Origin: Sipunculus nudus
Taxonomy: Eukaryota; Annelida; Sipuncula; Golfingiida; Sipunculidae
Length of the DNA: 64,000 nt
NCBI GenBank assembly: GCA_026874595.1
Contig: CM049308.1
Coordinates: 96,892,624 to 96,956,623 of the forward strand
Reading direction: 5' to 3'
The notes under the pieces are model-generated. The model ran no database searches and was not told the origin of the DNA. It worked only from the letters and a program-made list of their open reading frames with translations. The translations under genes were made by a program, and so were the position numbers. Shown here one piece after another: positions 1-12,374 of the stretch. Numbering within the stretch: the first letter of the stretch is position 1; each line of letters opens with the position of its first letter.

Positions 1-690
1 ATTAGCATAAATTTAAAATCAGTACCTTAATTTTTGTAGGTACTGTGGATTTAATTTTCCCAGCATGTACACATAAGGATTTAATATGTTAAAATCTGAA
101 ATTTGAAAATAAAAGATCCAAAATTAGGCTAGTTATTGAATTTTGTTTTGAGGCTGTTATTGTATTCACTTGCTTTATCAACCAGCCTACTTTTGTCACT
201 GGAGGCCATTCAATGCAGCCCTCTCTGCTTACCTGATTTGTAATGGGTCTCTTGGGGAGCATGGGTCACAGGTGAACAGTTATTCTCATATCACCCTCCC
301 CCCCCCCCCTCCCCACCCCCAATTGATATTGTTTAAAATGTATTTCCTTAATTGTATAGCCGTTTCCACTCCACTGTTCAAAACTTTGCAAATTTATAGA
401 ATATATATTTTTTGTGGTAAAAAATGAATACATGTGTATGCATAATGTGTTGTTATCTGATAAAATTAGGGATAAATGCATTTGTTAAAATTGTCCAAAA
501 TTCAGCTGAGCGACGTGACTTATGGGTTCCTTGTTACTGTCTGCCCTCGTACATCGCTAAAAGTGAACTCTGTGTATGGACATCATTAAGTGATGGTTAA
601 CAGCTTGGACAACTCCTGAGAAAACGCACCACCTTGTTCCGCTGTTATAGCAATTGCTAGAGACAATTCTTTGTGGTCACCTTGTTCAAT
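1..690. other. Gene-free AT-rich stretch with poly-C tract
   Basis: No coding signal seen on either strand; the short open frames lack any recognisable motif. A C-rich run with interspersed T lies at about 295-320. Confidence 0.5.
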
Positions 691-699
691 TTAGATCTC

Positions 700-1735
700 T
701 TTTCTTTCATCACCCATGCTGCGTTTTCAGTTTAGCTTTCGTTATCTATCAGTTATCCATGCTCCAGTTATCTTTCCGATGTTGCCAACCTACATTCTGC
801 TTCCATTCTACTCTTTATGTACCCATGTTGCGTTATCACATTGCTTTCGTCATCTTTCAGTACCCAAGCTGAGATATCAAGATAGCTCTCCCTATCTTTC
901 TGTTACCATGGTACATTTTCAAGTTTAGCACTCCCTATCTTTCTATAACCATGGTGCGTTGTCAAGTTTAGCACTCCCTATCTTTCTGTAACCATGGTGC
1001 ATTGTCAAGTTTAGCACTCCCTATCATTCTGTAACCATGGTGCGTTGTCACGTTCATCACTCCATAACTTTCTGTAACCATGGTGCGTTATCACGTTTAG
1101 CACTCTCTGTCCTTCTGTAACCATGGTGCGTTGTCGAGTTTAGCTCTCCCTATCTTTTTGTAACCATAGTACATTGTCATGTTTAGCACTCCCTGTCTTT
1201 CTGTTACCATGGTGCTTTGTCAAGTTTAGCATTCCCTGTCTTTCTGTAACCATGGTGCGTTGTCACGTTCAGCATTCCCTATCTTTCTGTAACCATGGTG
1301 TGTTGTCACGTTTAGCACTCCCTATCATTCTGTAACCATGGTGCGTTTTCACCTTCAGCACTCCCTATCTTTCTGTTCTCATGGTACGTTGTCAAGTTTA
1401 GCTCTCCCTGTCTTTCTGTGCCCATGGTGCTCATTTAAGTTTAGCACTCCATGTCTTTCAGTACCCATGGTACGTTGTCGAATGAAGCTCTTCCTATCTT
1501 TCTGTAACCATGCGTTGTCAAATTTAACACTCCCTGTTTTTCTGTTACAATGGTGCATTGTCAAGTTTAGATCTCCTTTTCTTTCTGTACCCTGGGTGCG
1601 TTGTCAATTTTAGTACTCATGGTCCGTGTCAGGTTTAGCCCTCCCTTATCTTATGTACCCATGTACGTTTTCATGTTTTGCTCTCCCTATCGTTTGGTAT
1701 CCACGTTAAGCTCTTCTTATATTTCGGTATTTATC
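700..1735. repeat. Degenerate 43-bp minisatellite
   Basis: Units recur every 43 bp: the core CCATGGTGCGTTGTCAAG is followed by TTTAGCACTCCCTATC. Starts of the ATGG core at 908, 951 and 994 fix the period. The array is clear from about 900 to 1620 and fades at both ends, giving about 20 units. Units differ at many sites, so this array is older than those at 10.9 and 36 kb. Most units carry an NcoI-like CCATGG. Confidence 0.85.
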
Positions 1736-2445
1736 CAAGTTGCGATATGAATTTTAGCCTTTTCCCATTATTTTTCATCATTTTTACAACAGTGTTGCTT
1801 ATTTCACACAATAAACGTAATAAAACATAAGATTGACTTGTCTGAATAATATGACAAGTTTTCTTTCTGAGTCGAGTTCACCATTGAGACCTACATTTCA
1901 ATCTACGTCTTGCATCTAGTGTGACATGTTGTAGTCATATGGTCTTATCCAATTATCATTTTTTTTTTGTATATCAGGATCTGACTATGACGATCGTTTT
2001 AATCTGATATGTGGATATATTAACATTATTTATGAGCCAACAATTCTCTTTAGATCGCTTTTACAACTTTGTAATATCAGCCTTTCATTTTTGTAGTGAC
2101 ACAGTCTTTTTAGGCAAAGAATGAAAAAGAAATCATTTGTGCGTGATGGATTGAAATATTCAGGCTACGTCTTTTGTATGTTGTCTTTAATAATTAATGT
2201 ATATTGTATTATAATGTTAGCGATGGATCTCCATCTTCCAATAAAAGAAAACCTATTTTTGCCTTTCGTTGTTCCTCCGGCTGAAATTACAGAATAAACA
2301 CGCACGCATGCAGGTACAAATACACACAATGGGTGCAAGCTTGTAATGGCAAAGCGTGAGCTCCACAGCCCATCATGAGATAGGTCTAAGAGAAGAAAAA
2401 TATATCATCATTATTCTGTATAATACGCAAATCCTTCAAAGGTGT
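1736..2445. other. Unique AT-rich stretch
   Basis: No gene, RNA or repeat structure recognised between the two minisatellites. Confidence 0.4.
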
Positions 2446-5165
2446 CCTGCAGAGGTTTCTGACTCTGGTTTTGGTATACATCCTGCAGATAAGGATTCTG
2501 ACTTTGGTTTAGATATTCATCCTGCAGATAAGGATAGTGACTTTGGTTTAGATATACATCCTGCAGATAAAAATTCTGACTCTGGTTTAGATATACATCC
2601 TGCAGATAACGATTCTGACTTTGGTTTAGATAAACATCCTTCAGATAAGGATTCTGACTCTGGTTTAGATATACATCCTGCCGATGATGATTCTGACTCT
2701 GGTTTAGATATACATCCTGCAGATAAGGATTCTGACTTTAGTTTAGATATACATCCTGCAGATAAGGATTCTGACTTTAGTTTAGATATACATCCTGCAG
2801 ATAAGGATTCTGACTCTGGTTTAGATATACATCCTGCAGATATGGATTCTGACTCTGGTTTAGATATACATCCTGCAGATAAGGATTCTGACTCTGGTTT
2901 AGATATACATCCTGCAGATAAGGATTCTGAATATGGTTTAGATATACATCCTGCAGATAAGGATTCTGACTCTGGTTTAGATATATGCACATCCTGCAGA
3001 TAAGGATTCTGACTCTGGTTTAGATATACATCCTGCAGATAAGGATTCTGACTCTGGTTTAGATATACATCCTGCAGATAAGGATTCTGACTCTGGTTTA
3101 GATATACATCCTGCAGATAAGGATTCTGACTCTGGTTTAGATATACATCCCGCGGATAAGATCCTGACTCTGGTTTAGATATACATCCCGCAGATAAGGA
3201 TTCTGACTCTGGTTTAGATATACATCCCGCAGATAAGGATTCTGACTCTGGTTTAGATATACATACCGCAGATAAGGATTCTGACTCTGATTTAGATATA
3301 CATCCTTCAGATAAGGATTCTGACTCTGGTTTAGATATACATCCTGCCGATGATGATTCTGACTCTGGTTTAGATATACATCCTGCAGATAAGGATTCTG
3401 ACTCTGGTTTAGATATACATCCTGCAGATAAGGATTCTGACTCTGGTTTAGATATACATCCTGCAGATAAGGATTCTGACTCTGGTTTAGATATACATCC
3501 TGCAGATAAGGATTCTGACTCTGGTTTAGATATATGTACATCCTGCAGATAAGGATTCTGACTCTGGTTTAGATATACATCCTGCAGATAAAGATTCTGA
3601 CTCTGGTTTAGATATACATCCTGCAGATAAGGATTCTGACTCTGGTTTAGATATACATCCTGCAGATAAGGATTCTGACTCTGGTTTAGATATACATCCC
3701 GCGGATAAGGATTCTGACTCTGGTTTAGATATACATCCCGCAGATAAGGATTCTGACTCTGGTTTAGATATACATTCCGCAGATAAGGATTCTGACTCTG
3801 GTTTAGATATACATACCGCAGATAAGGATTCTGACTCTGATTTAGATATACATCCTGCAGATAAGGATTCTGACTCTGGTTTAGATATACATCCTGCAGA
3901 TAAGGATTCTGGCTCTGGTTTAGATATACATCCCGCGGATAAGATCCTGACTCTGGTTTAGATATACATCCCGCAGATAAGGATTCTGACTCTGGTTTAG
4001 ATATACATCCCGCAGATAAGGATTCTGACTCTGGTTTAGATATACATACCGCAGATAAGGATTCTGACTCTGATTTAGATAAACATCCTTCAGATAAGGA
4101 TTCTGACTCTGGTTTAGATATACATCCTGCCGATGATGATTCTGACTTTGGTTTAGATATACATCCTGCAGATAAGAATCTGACTTTAGTTTAGATATAC
4201 ATCCTGCAGATAAGGATTCTGACTCTGGTTTAGATATACATCCTGCCGATGATGATTCTGACTTTGGTTTAGATATACATCCTGCAGATAAGAATCTGAC
4301 TTTAGTTTGGATATACATCCTGCAGATAAGGATTCTGACTCTGGTTTAGATATACATCCTGCAGATAAGGATTCTGACTCTGGTTTAGATATACATCCTG
4401 CAGATAAGGATTCTGACTCTGGTTTAGATATACATCCTGCAGATAAGGATTCTGACTCTGGTTTAGATATATGTACATCCTGCAGATAAGGATTCTGACT
4501 CTGGTTTAGATATACATCCTGCAGATAAGGATTCTGACTCTGGTTTAGATATACATCCTGCAGATAAGGATTCTGACTCTGGTTTAGATATACATCCTGC
4601 AGATAAGGATTCTGACTCTGGTTTAGATATACATCCCGCGGATAAGGATTCTGACTCTGGTTTAGATATATCCCGCCGATAAGGATTCTGACTCTGGTTT
4701 AGATATACATCCCGCAGATAAGGATTCTGACTCTGGTTTAGATATACATACCGCAGATAAGGATTCTGACTCTGATTTAGATATACATCCTTCAGATAAG
4801 GATTCTGACTCTGGTTTAGATATACATCCTGCCGATGATGATTCTGACTCTGGTTTAGATATACATCCTGCAGATAAGGATTCTGACTCTGGTTTAGATA
4901 TACATACCGCAGATAAGGATTCTGACTCTGATTTAGATATACATCCTGCAGATAAGGATTCTGACTCTGGTTTAGATATACATCCTGCAGATAAGGATTC
5001 TGACTCTGGTTTAGATATACATCCTGCAGATAAGGGTTCTGACTCTGGTTTAGATATACACCCTGCAGATAAGAGTTCTGACTCTGGTTTAGATATACAT
5101 CCTGCGGATAAGGATTCTGACTCTGGTTTAGATATACATCCTGCAGATAAGGATTCTGACTCTGG
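2446..5165. repeat. 39-bp minisatellite, about 70 copies
   Basis: The monomer holds GATAAGGATTCTGACTCTGG followed by TTTAGATATACATCCTGCA, and almost every unit has a PstI site. Thirty-nine is a multiple of three, so the first 0.5 kb reads as a 13-residue repeat ([13 protein letters not shown]) on the plus strand and is also open on the minus strand. Later units carry length variants that shift frame. A longer variant around GATATATGTACATCC or GATATATGCACATCC recurs near 2981, 3530 and 4467, and blocks around 3140-3540 and 3920-4320 share the same series of unit variants, which shows higher-order duplication. I do not regard it as coding. Confidence 0.93.
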
Positions 5166-5939
5166 TCAGCTCAGTTGGCTATATAAGTTTTACAAACAAA
5201 CCAATCTCAGAGACGGCAGGAGCTAGTATACCAAAGTTTTGTTTAAGTGTTCGTCACATGACTCGTATAAAAATTTAGGTTTTTGTGGTGCCACCTGCAT
5301 TGAACATTTTTTTATGGGCAGGAGAAGAAGGGGGGGGGGGGGGGGGGAGAGGACTTGTATAGTAATCTTAGCCGCATCAAGCCACTACTTCAAAAAAGAA
5401 AAATTCTTACGAGACTGTCAAGCTGAATTGTTTTATATCCTGGGGTAGGGTTCTCTCAGTTGTATAATAATAGATCGGTTTCATTAGATTTTGGTAGAGA
5501 TATAGACAGCTGATGTTTACAAGTTACCAACTGACCCTATACCAAACTGACCGCTGTAATAGCTTTCTTCTGCAAAACTGCCGTGTAAAATCTATAACAC
5601 GAAAATGATTTTAGGTGGCCTTTGTTCAAGCTAACTCAACTGATTTTTGGCTGAATTGTTGGACCTTTAACAATGAAAGGACTGTGCGATTCGTTGGTAA
5701 ACAATTATAGTCGGCTTCCATCCAGTGTAAGCGCTCTGAAGGCTTAATTGGAAGGCCGTGCCCAACGGTCGTGTTTCACTCACAAACGAGTGCGCTTTTG
5801 GGGGTTCCTCGGTTGTATGACCCAGTAATGGGGACGATTACACACCCAGGGCCCACAGGTGCAGTAGTCACAGGGCCTCGATAATATTAGAAAATAAAAT
5901 GACAGAAAGCGTATAATACTACCCTGTCAATTAGTTGGA
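5166..5939. other. Gene-free stretch with poly-G tract
   Basis: A G run of about 20 lies at 5328-5350. The segment 5705-5880 is GC-richer than its surroundings and could be part of a dispersed repeat, but no tRNA-like boxes or ends could be assigned. No coding signal. Confidence 0.4.
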
Positions 5940-6760
5940 AACCATAATGGTGTTCTGCACATAACTCAAGTGAAGTTTGATGTATCAGCCGGAAATTTTT
6001 TGCATGTTCTTGCATCTTGGATGCCAGCTTTTGCCAGCTGTGATGATTTTTTGCAGTGTATATCCCTTTTATTTCTCAGGAGGGATTCGACATAATCGCA
6101 TGAAATTTTGCATGTCAATACAACTTGGATAGTTTTCTCGCATACAAGACTGATGGCGCCACATACAATTGTTTTTGGGGTGCATGCATCTATGCACTTA
6201 ACTCAAGTATTTTGATGTATCTGTCTGAAATTTTGCATGTCGATGCATCTTCGAAGGCTTTCCGGTACATGAGAATGATGGCGCTTCCTACAATGATTTT
6301 TTTCATATGTTCCTGCTTATTTTTTCAAGAGTGATTCGACACATCAACCTGAAAATGTGCATGTTCATACATCTCGGATAGTTTTGTTGTAAACAAGACT
6401 GTTGGCGCCACCTGCAATTGTATACAGGTTGCATGCATCTATGAACATAGCTCGATTGGTTTGATGTATCTCCCTGATATTGTACATGTCCATGCATCTT
6501 CGATGGCTTTCTTGTACACAAGACTAATGGCGCCACCTACAATCAATCTTGCGTAGTGTAAGCCCAATGCTAGTATCTCAGGAGTGATGTTTCTGTAATT
6601 TGTGCTTATACTCAGGTTCAAAAGTTATAGTACTTGATTTGGGTATGTATATGTCACACATGTACTTGAGAAGTAGTCAAGTACTTGGTCAAGTACACAA
6701 TGGTCAAGTATGTTATAAGGGAAGGATTATACCTTATGCCGGCTTATCCCATTGTACAGG
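5940..6760. repeat. Dispersed repeat, about 115-bp tandem units
   Basis: Several diverged units repeat the phrases TTGATGTATCTGCCTGAAAT, GCATGTCCATGCATCTTCGA, CTTTCTTGTACACAAGACT and TGGCGCCACCTACAAT. The same family appears at 7370-7700 and 12035-12374. The 3' parts of the first and third copies also match (the phrases around 6583-6660 and 12242-12320), so the whole block moved or was copied as a unit. No coding capacity seen. The family is not recognised by name. Confidence 0.7.
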
Positions 6761-7369
6761 TTCGCATTAGGCCTGTGGGTTTTGCTGTGTCTTTCATTTA
6801 ACGGGGAAAAGACGAGGAGGACTTCGGAAATCTTCGTCTCTGAAATCATTCAGTCAAATTGTGTAATATTGAAGGGAAATGATACCAGGGACGATCTCTC
6901 TCAAATGTGTTCATTTTGTCCCTTTTGGTCAATTTTGGCCGAGTCACAGGGATTTGAACAAAGTCAATTTGGCCGCCAAGTAACCATTCTAAGATTACAT
7001 GTTTTGTAAACAGAGCTGTACAAGTAATATATAAAACTGGTGTCCATATCCAACATGTGTAATATAAATCCAGGGATAAAATATACCTGTATTCTGATTT
7101 TGCTTTTAATAGGCAACTGTTATTATTCTTAACATTTGGGTAAAAAATCGTTTGAACATGTCACTTTGAAAAAAGCATTGTAGCCAAAGTCTTTCAGTAT
7201 GTATAAACAGATTTGGCAATAGGTCAAGATTTTGTCTGTATCTATAAAATAGCTTGGTAGACTGGCTTGGTCACCTCAGCTAGGCTGTCCCCTCCACCCC
7301 CCACCCCGATTGATAGGATGCATAAACTTGTCCTTTCATTAAGCTGCTGATATAGAACTGCTGTAGGCA
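6761..7369. other. Gene-free stretch
   Basis: No gene or clear repeat seen; an 85-codon open frame at 6752-7009 shows no motif. Confidence 0.35.
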
Positions 7370-7700
7370 TTACAGTTTCATGCTTAGTTCAATAAAGTTA
7401 TGTATTTACCTGAATGTTTGCGCGTCTATACATCTTCAATAGCTTTCTTGTACACAAGACTGGGGCACCACCTACAACACTCTTGCGTAGATTACGTCCT
7501 TACATATTTCTCAGGAGTGATTTGACATATCAGCATGATCTCCAAGCATTTCGAATGTTTTTGTCATAAGCAAGACTGGTGGCGTCAGCTACAATTTTTT
7601 TTTTTTGGGGGGGGGGGGGGGGGGTTCATGCATCTATGCTCATAACTCATGAGTAGTTCGATGTATCTGCCTGAAATTGTGCATGTCCATGCATCTTTCA
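7370..7700. repeat. Second copy of the ~115-bp dispersed repeat
   Basis: It shares the GCATGTCCATGCATCTT and ACAAGACTGGTGGCG phrases with 5940-6760. A T run followed by a long G run lies at about 7593-7624. Confidence 0.65.
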
Positions 7701-8475
7701 GGATCGTGTTTAGAGGGGGCGCAACAGGCGCGCCCCCAACCCCCTTAAATCTGTCCAACAAATGTTTAGGGAGCACCCAATTTCGTTTTTTGATTGTCAG
7801 GGCTAGCCTAAACCCTTTGCAAAATAATCTCACAAATTTGCATGTGTAAGTCCCAAGCCCTAGTTAAAATTGTTTCAATATAGTAATAGAATAGGATGAC
7901 ACCCTCTGTAGTAGCTGCATGTGATGGAACAAACAAAATCCTCATTGCAAGCTGCTGCTCATGCATAGGTTATGTCGTGTTATGCATGGGACAAGACAGT
8001 CCTATATAGGACGAAAGAAATGCGCGTTCCGTTTGTCATTGGAGAAGCATGTATACAAAGTTTTTTTCGTCCAAATTGAGGGGCCTAAATTAAAGGACCC
8101 GTACCGCCCAGGAATTTTCTATAAGGCCGAATGAAATGATTGAAAATATAGAAGTCTCACTAGATTTATTTTTGCCTAGGAATGTCTAACAAGGCACAAG
8201 AAAAAGCTCGAAAATTATTAAGTCACGTGTTTTACGAAACGTATATATAGAGTTTCTAATAGTGAGTGACCCAAAGGGGCCGGGCCCGTCAGGAGTTTCC
8301 AATGTGAAGAACACCAGAAAGTACTTGAAAATGAGAAAATCTGTTTTAGGTTTTATGTTAACTTGCAACTATATAGCTGGCATCAGGACTATTTAAAGAG
8401 GACCGGCTCGGGCTTTGTCTCCTAAAGGGTCCAGTTAAATGCTTGTTAATTCGGGACTTTTTTCTCTTTAGTGTT
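7701..8475. other. Gene-free stretch with small repeats
   Basis: A short G/C-rich near-palindrome (GGGGGCGC then GCGCGCCCCC) lies at about 7715-7745. Two similar segments at about 8095-8150 and 8275-8335 share a GGCCC/GTCAGGA-type core followed by TTGAAAAT. No coding evidence. Confidence 0.35.
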
Positions 8476-10402
8476 ATATATGTATTCTAATATGGTATAC
8501 CTCGCTAATTTTGAGTAAACTTTATATTTTTTCATCTTTTATCTTAAACTACATGTGTAATAATATGATGTGAAATATTTGATAAAGAATGATGAGGATA
8601 ATCACAGTTAAACTGAAAAAAAATCAGTCAGTTTATTAAAATAAAAATTACAAATATTCAAGTAATGTTCCATTTGTTTTATATATCTCACTGTTACAAA
8701 AGAGTGATATATTGTTATATATAAAACATCATATTATATAGCGTAATGTTTCACATTCCGGTAAAAAAAATGTTCTTTTATATTGATTCCAATTCTTGCA
8801 GAAGTCTTTTATCATATGTTGTAAAATATTTAACTATTTAATTAAAAAGTAACTTTGTTGTAAATACAAAAGCTAACTAATTAACTCTAGAGAAGCCATC
8901 TCGTGTGGCTCTACTCAAAGAAAGTACATGCATATTATACATGCAATTGACATTAACAACCACATGATTATGGCACTGTCTACCAAAACATATAACCAAA
9001 AGCGTCCATTTGGTTTCTTTTTCTTGAATAAGAAAACATATGGTCATTTCATTAGTTTACACATTACCAGTTTCAGTTTTATTAGGGCATGTCAAACTTC
9101 CATAACACCTATTGTTACATTTCAGTCCAGCCTTAAAACATTTACATTTGTTTGACTTGCACTGTTTGCCACTTTGTCCACAGTTACACTTTGTATACCC
9201 TTGTCCACCACACTTGGACTCTTCTTGTACTACATGTCGGTTACATTATCACCAGGATTGCCAGCTACGTGTTCCACTCTACTGCGTTTTACCATGCGCT
9301 CTGCCTGTGACAGCTGTCCATCAGCAGCTCTCTTGCGACTCAGTTGAATGTTCTCATGTTGCATTTCAATCTGTTCAATCTGTTCAGTCTGTCCAGTTTG
9401 AGCAGACTGTTCCTCACATGTGACAGATGATGTGGCAGCTTCATGGTTTTCAGATATGTTTCACTGGCCTTTGACGAAGTAGTAGGATTGTTGTTGCTTG
9501 AAACATCTTCATGCGGATCATCGGTTGCAGATTCTGATGTTGATTCATATGCCGTTCCCACGTCGTCTTCTGTCACCGACCGTCCGAGTATTTCACTGGA
9601 TAGGGAAGTTGAACGCAATCCGATACGTGCATCACTACCAAATAAAGCATTGAAAGGTGACTGCTTTATTCCTGAGTGATAACTACTGTTCTTCTGAAAC
9701 TGCACAAAACGAAGACCAGTGGGCCAGTCTGTTGAATCATTGTCCCCTAACCAGGCAACCATTGGTCTTTACCAAGATCAAATGGATCTATGCATGGCTG
9801 ACGCTTGCTTTTAAAGTGAGTACACAACTCTAACAACATTCATCGTTTGCTTTTAATCAAAGCATGTGCAAACTGACTCATGTGCTCATTTAGTACTCAG
9901 CTCTAAGTCTAACACAAGTCACAGTTTGGCTCAATCAAAGAAGGTACATGGCCGGCCTATTAAAAGAAACTGCTCAACTCTATCAGCCTTTAATGTTTGG
10001 CTCTAATTTAATAGTGCACAGGGAAGCCTCATTTAAGGTAGCACTCACAGTAAATGAGATAAACAACCGTCCTTTGTAACTCATCCAAGTATATCTTGAT
10101 TAGGTATTTCATATTAGCATCTGTTTAAATTTGAATATCTTCATCATTCTCTATCAAATATTTCACATCAAATTATTACACACTTACCTTAAAAAGAAGA
10201 AAAAGTAGCAAGTTATGAAAATTATTATATTTATTTAAATAAACTGACTGATTTTTTTCAGTTTAACTGTGATTATCCTCATCATTCTTTATCAAATATT
10301 TCACATCATATTATAACACATGTAGTTTAAGAAAGAAGATGAAAAAATATAAAGTTTACTTAAAATTAGCAAGGTACACCATATTAGAATACATATATGT
10401 CA
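8476..10402. mobile_element. TIR element with KRBA2-like integrase tail
   Basis: Two long terminal inverted repeats of about 160 bp bound the element: left arm 8476-8635, right arm 10240-10402. Both hold ATATATGTATTCTAATATGG at the outer end and AAACTGACTGATTTTTTTCA at the inner end, with only scattered mismatches. Part of the right arm is duplicated inward at about 10140-10210. The interior carries, on the minus strand, the C-terminal part of a DDE-integrase protein like those of the KRBA2/SCAND3 group. Long TIRs with an integrase-type protein recall the Ginger class of cut-and-paste DNA transposons, known for gypsy-like integrases; this assignment is inference. At 1.9 kb with only a tail it is a non-autonomous remnant. 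No target duplication was recognised. Confidence 0.7.
9057..9762 (-). pseudogene. KRBA2/SCAND3-like integrase protein, C-terminal remnant
   Basis: Minus-strand reading begins with the end of an integrase core: the phrases WPTGLRFVQFQ and IKQSPFNALFGSDARIGL match, from memory, the typical end of KRBA2-like integrase domains before the variable acidic stretch. Further on, at about 9085-9225, a cysteine cluster reads CGGQGYTKCNC and NKCKCFKAGLKCNNRC, the C-terminal metal-binding module found in many invertebrate KRBA2/SCAND3-like proteins. The N-terminal part and the catalytic triad are absent from the window. The interval is no longer a single open frame. It lies inside the TIR element 8476-10402 and is presumably the remnant of its transposase-like gene. 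Confidence 0.7.
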
Positions 10403-10878
10403 TAATAATAATCTATATTAGATAAATGACTTGTCTTACACCAATTCAAAAGTCAATCTGTCAAATAATTGGACTGTTTTTTTAGTCAATTTGTAAAATG
10501 CCTGAAAATTTCAGTCATTTTTTAAAATGCCCGAGTCAATCAGGCAATTTGTTAAATTGACTGAAAATTTCAGGCAATTTACAAATTGACTGATTTTACA
10601 CATTGACTGTAACATATATATATGAGAATATTCGTAGCATTATACGGAGAAAAACTATACATCTCTCTGTTACAGTCGATTCTTTAGTACACCGCTTCAA
10701 TAAGTATATAGCCTTGGATTTAACCGAATGAAGAGTTTATTTTATCCGTAAAACTGAATGGTTATTATAATGAAGAAAAAGGAAGGTCCAGAAACATTTT
10801 GTCCCCCTTCGTAAATTCTCTCTCGGAGGCCCTGCTTAGATTCATTCAAAGCGTCAACATATCATCTCTAGAAAACTG
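10403..10878. other. Gene-free stretch with 31-bp hairpin
   Basis: Inverted arms at 10484-10514 and 10561-10591 pair at 29 of 31 positions around a 46-bp loop. Each arm contains AGTCAATTTGTAAA or its complement and a CTGAAAATTTCAG-like core. No gene seen. Confidence 0.6.
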
Positions 10879-11550
10879 AATAACATCACTGATTTTTAAT
10901 TCATCTTTATAAGTTGATCGAATAACATCACTGATTTTTAATTCATCTTTATAAGTTGATCGAATAACATCACTGATTTTTAATTCATCTTTATAAGTTG
11001 ATCGAATAACATCACTGATTTTTAATTCATCTTTATAAGTTGATCGAATAACATCACTGATTTTTAATTCATCTTTATAAGTTGATCGAATAACATCACT
11101 GATTTTTAATTCATCTTTATAAGTTGATCGAATAACATCACTGATTTTTAATTCATCTTTATAAGTTGATCGAATAACATCACTGATTTTTAATTCATCT
11201 TTATAAGTTGATCGAATAACATCACTGATTTTTAATTCATCTTTATAAGTTGATCGAATAACATCACTGATTTTTAATTCATCTTTATAAGTTGATCGAA
11301 TAACATCACTGATTTTTAATTCATCTTTATAAGTTGATCGAATAACATCACTGATTTTTAATTCATCTTTATAAGTTGATCGAATAACATCACTGATTTT
11401 TAATTCATCTTTATAAGTTGATCGAATAACATCACTGATTTTTAATTCATCTTTATAAATTGATCGAATAACATCACTGATTTTTAATTCATCTTTATAA
11501 GTTGATCGAATAACATCACTGATTTTTAATTCATCTTTATAAGTTGATCG
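10879..11550. repeat. 42-bp minisatellite, 16 near-perfect copies
   Basis: Sixteen exact 42-bp periods (672 bp) of a unit beginning AATAACATCACTGATTTTTA and ending ATAAGTTGATCG. I see a single substitution, in the unit ending near 11466 (AATTGATCG for AGTTGATCG). Such homogeneity implies very recent expansion or strong homogenisation. There are no spacers, so it is not a CRISPR array. Confidence 0.97.
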
Positions 11551-12034
11551 AAAGTGACTCTCACCCCTGACGCGAAGTAGGAGAGCAGAAACGTTTGTTC
11601 AAAAGTTTAAGCCACTTCTCATGCACAACACAATGCAGAACAGCACAAGAATAGCCTGGGCAAACAAATGGTCACAAGTACCTTACCTGTATATATGTAT
11701 TGATTGAGAAGAATATAATGTATAAATACAAAATAACACACTTCTTCACACAATCTCAGAGAGTGTATTTTTTTTACCTGGTTTATAGGCAAATTGATAC
11801 ATAGTAGCAGGGGCGCAATTTACTTTTACAAAATCTCTCTCACACACACACATACAATTTCTCAATATAAATAATGTCATTTGTGGTCCAGAATCCAATA
11901 ATCCAATGGGGGGAGGGGGGCACGTATATAGATTGTCCACTGTCTCGGCCGAAGGGGGGCTTTTTTTGCGGTCTTGAGTCCCCCCCCCCCCACCCCCCTT
12001 GCTAAAATCCTGCGCACGCCCTTGTCTTTCATAG
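11551..12034. other. Gene-free stretch with C/G tracts
   Basis: G-rich and C-rich runs at about 11910-11925 and 11980-12000 precede a phrase (CTAAAATCCTGCGCACGCCC) that resembles the end of a common invertebrate foldback repeat. No coding evidence. Confidence 0.4.
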
Positions 12035-12374
12035 CTCTCCCGTGCACAAGAATGTTGGTATACCACATACATTAATCTTGTGTAGTGTACTTCCATGGAA
12101 GTAATTCTGGACTGATTTGACAAATCACCCTTAAATTGTGCATGTCCCTACATCTCGGATAGTTTTATCGTATAATAAGACTGATTTCGCCACCTACAAG
12201 CATGTTTTTTGTATTGTACATCTATACCAGTATCTAAGGAGTGATGTTTGTGTATTTGGTGCTTGTACTCAGGTTTAAATATTTTAGTACTTGCTTTGTG
12301 TATGTGCGTGTCACACATGTTATCAAAAAGTATGTGATCAGGGAAGGGTCATACCTGATGCTTATTTCACTGCA
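12035..12374. repeat. Third copy of the ~115-bp dispersed repeat
   Basis: It matches 6440-6765, including the downstream part with GTCACACATGTT. The match to the 6.7-kb copy stops at the CACAGG where the TIR element starting at 12375 begins, so the 6.7-kb copy looks like the unoccupied state of this site. Confidence 0.6.

Noticed and set aside
2356-3003. 215-codon open frame with a 13-residue acidic repeat
   Set aside because: It lies in a 39-bp minisatellite, which is open on both strands because 39 is a multiple of three. No splice or promoter evidence. Kept only as a low-interest finding.
5700-5890. Possible SINE or tRNA-like gene
   Set aside because: GC-richer block, but no A or B box and no poly(A) or simple-repeat tail could be found.
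10879-11550. Possible CRISPR array
   Set aside because: Units are directly adjacent with no variable spacers, and the sequence is eukaryotic. The same holds for 35969-37013 and 42293-42815.
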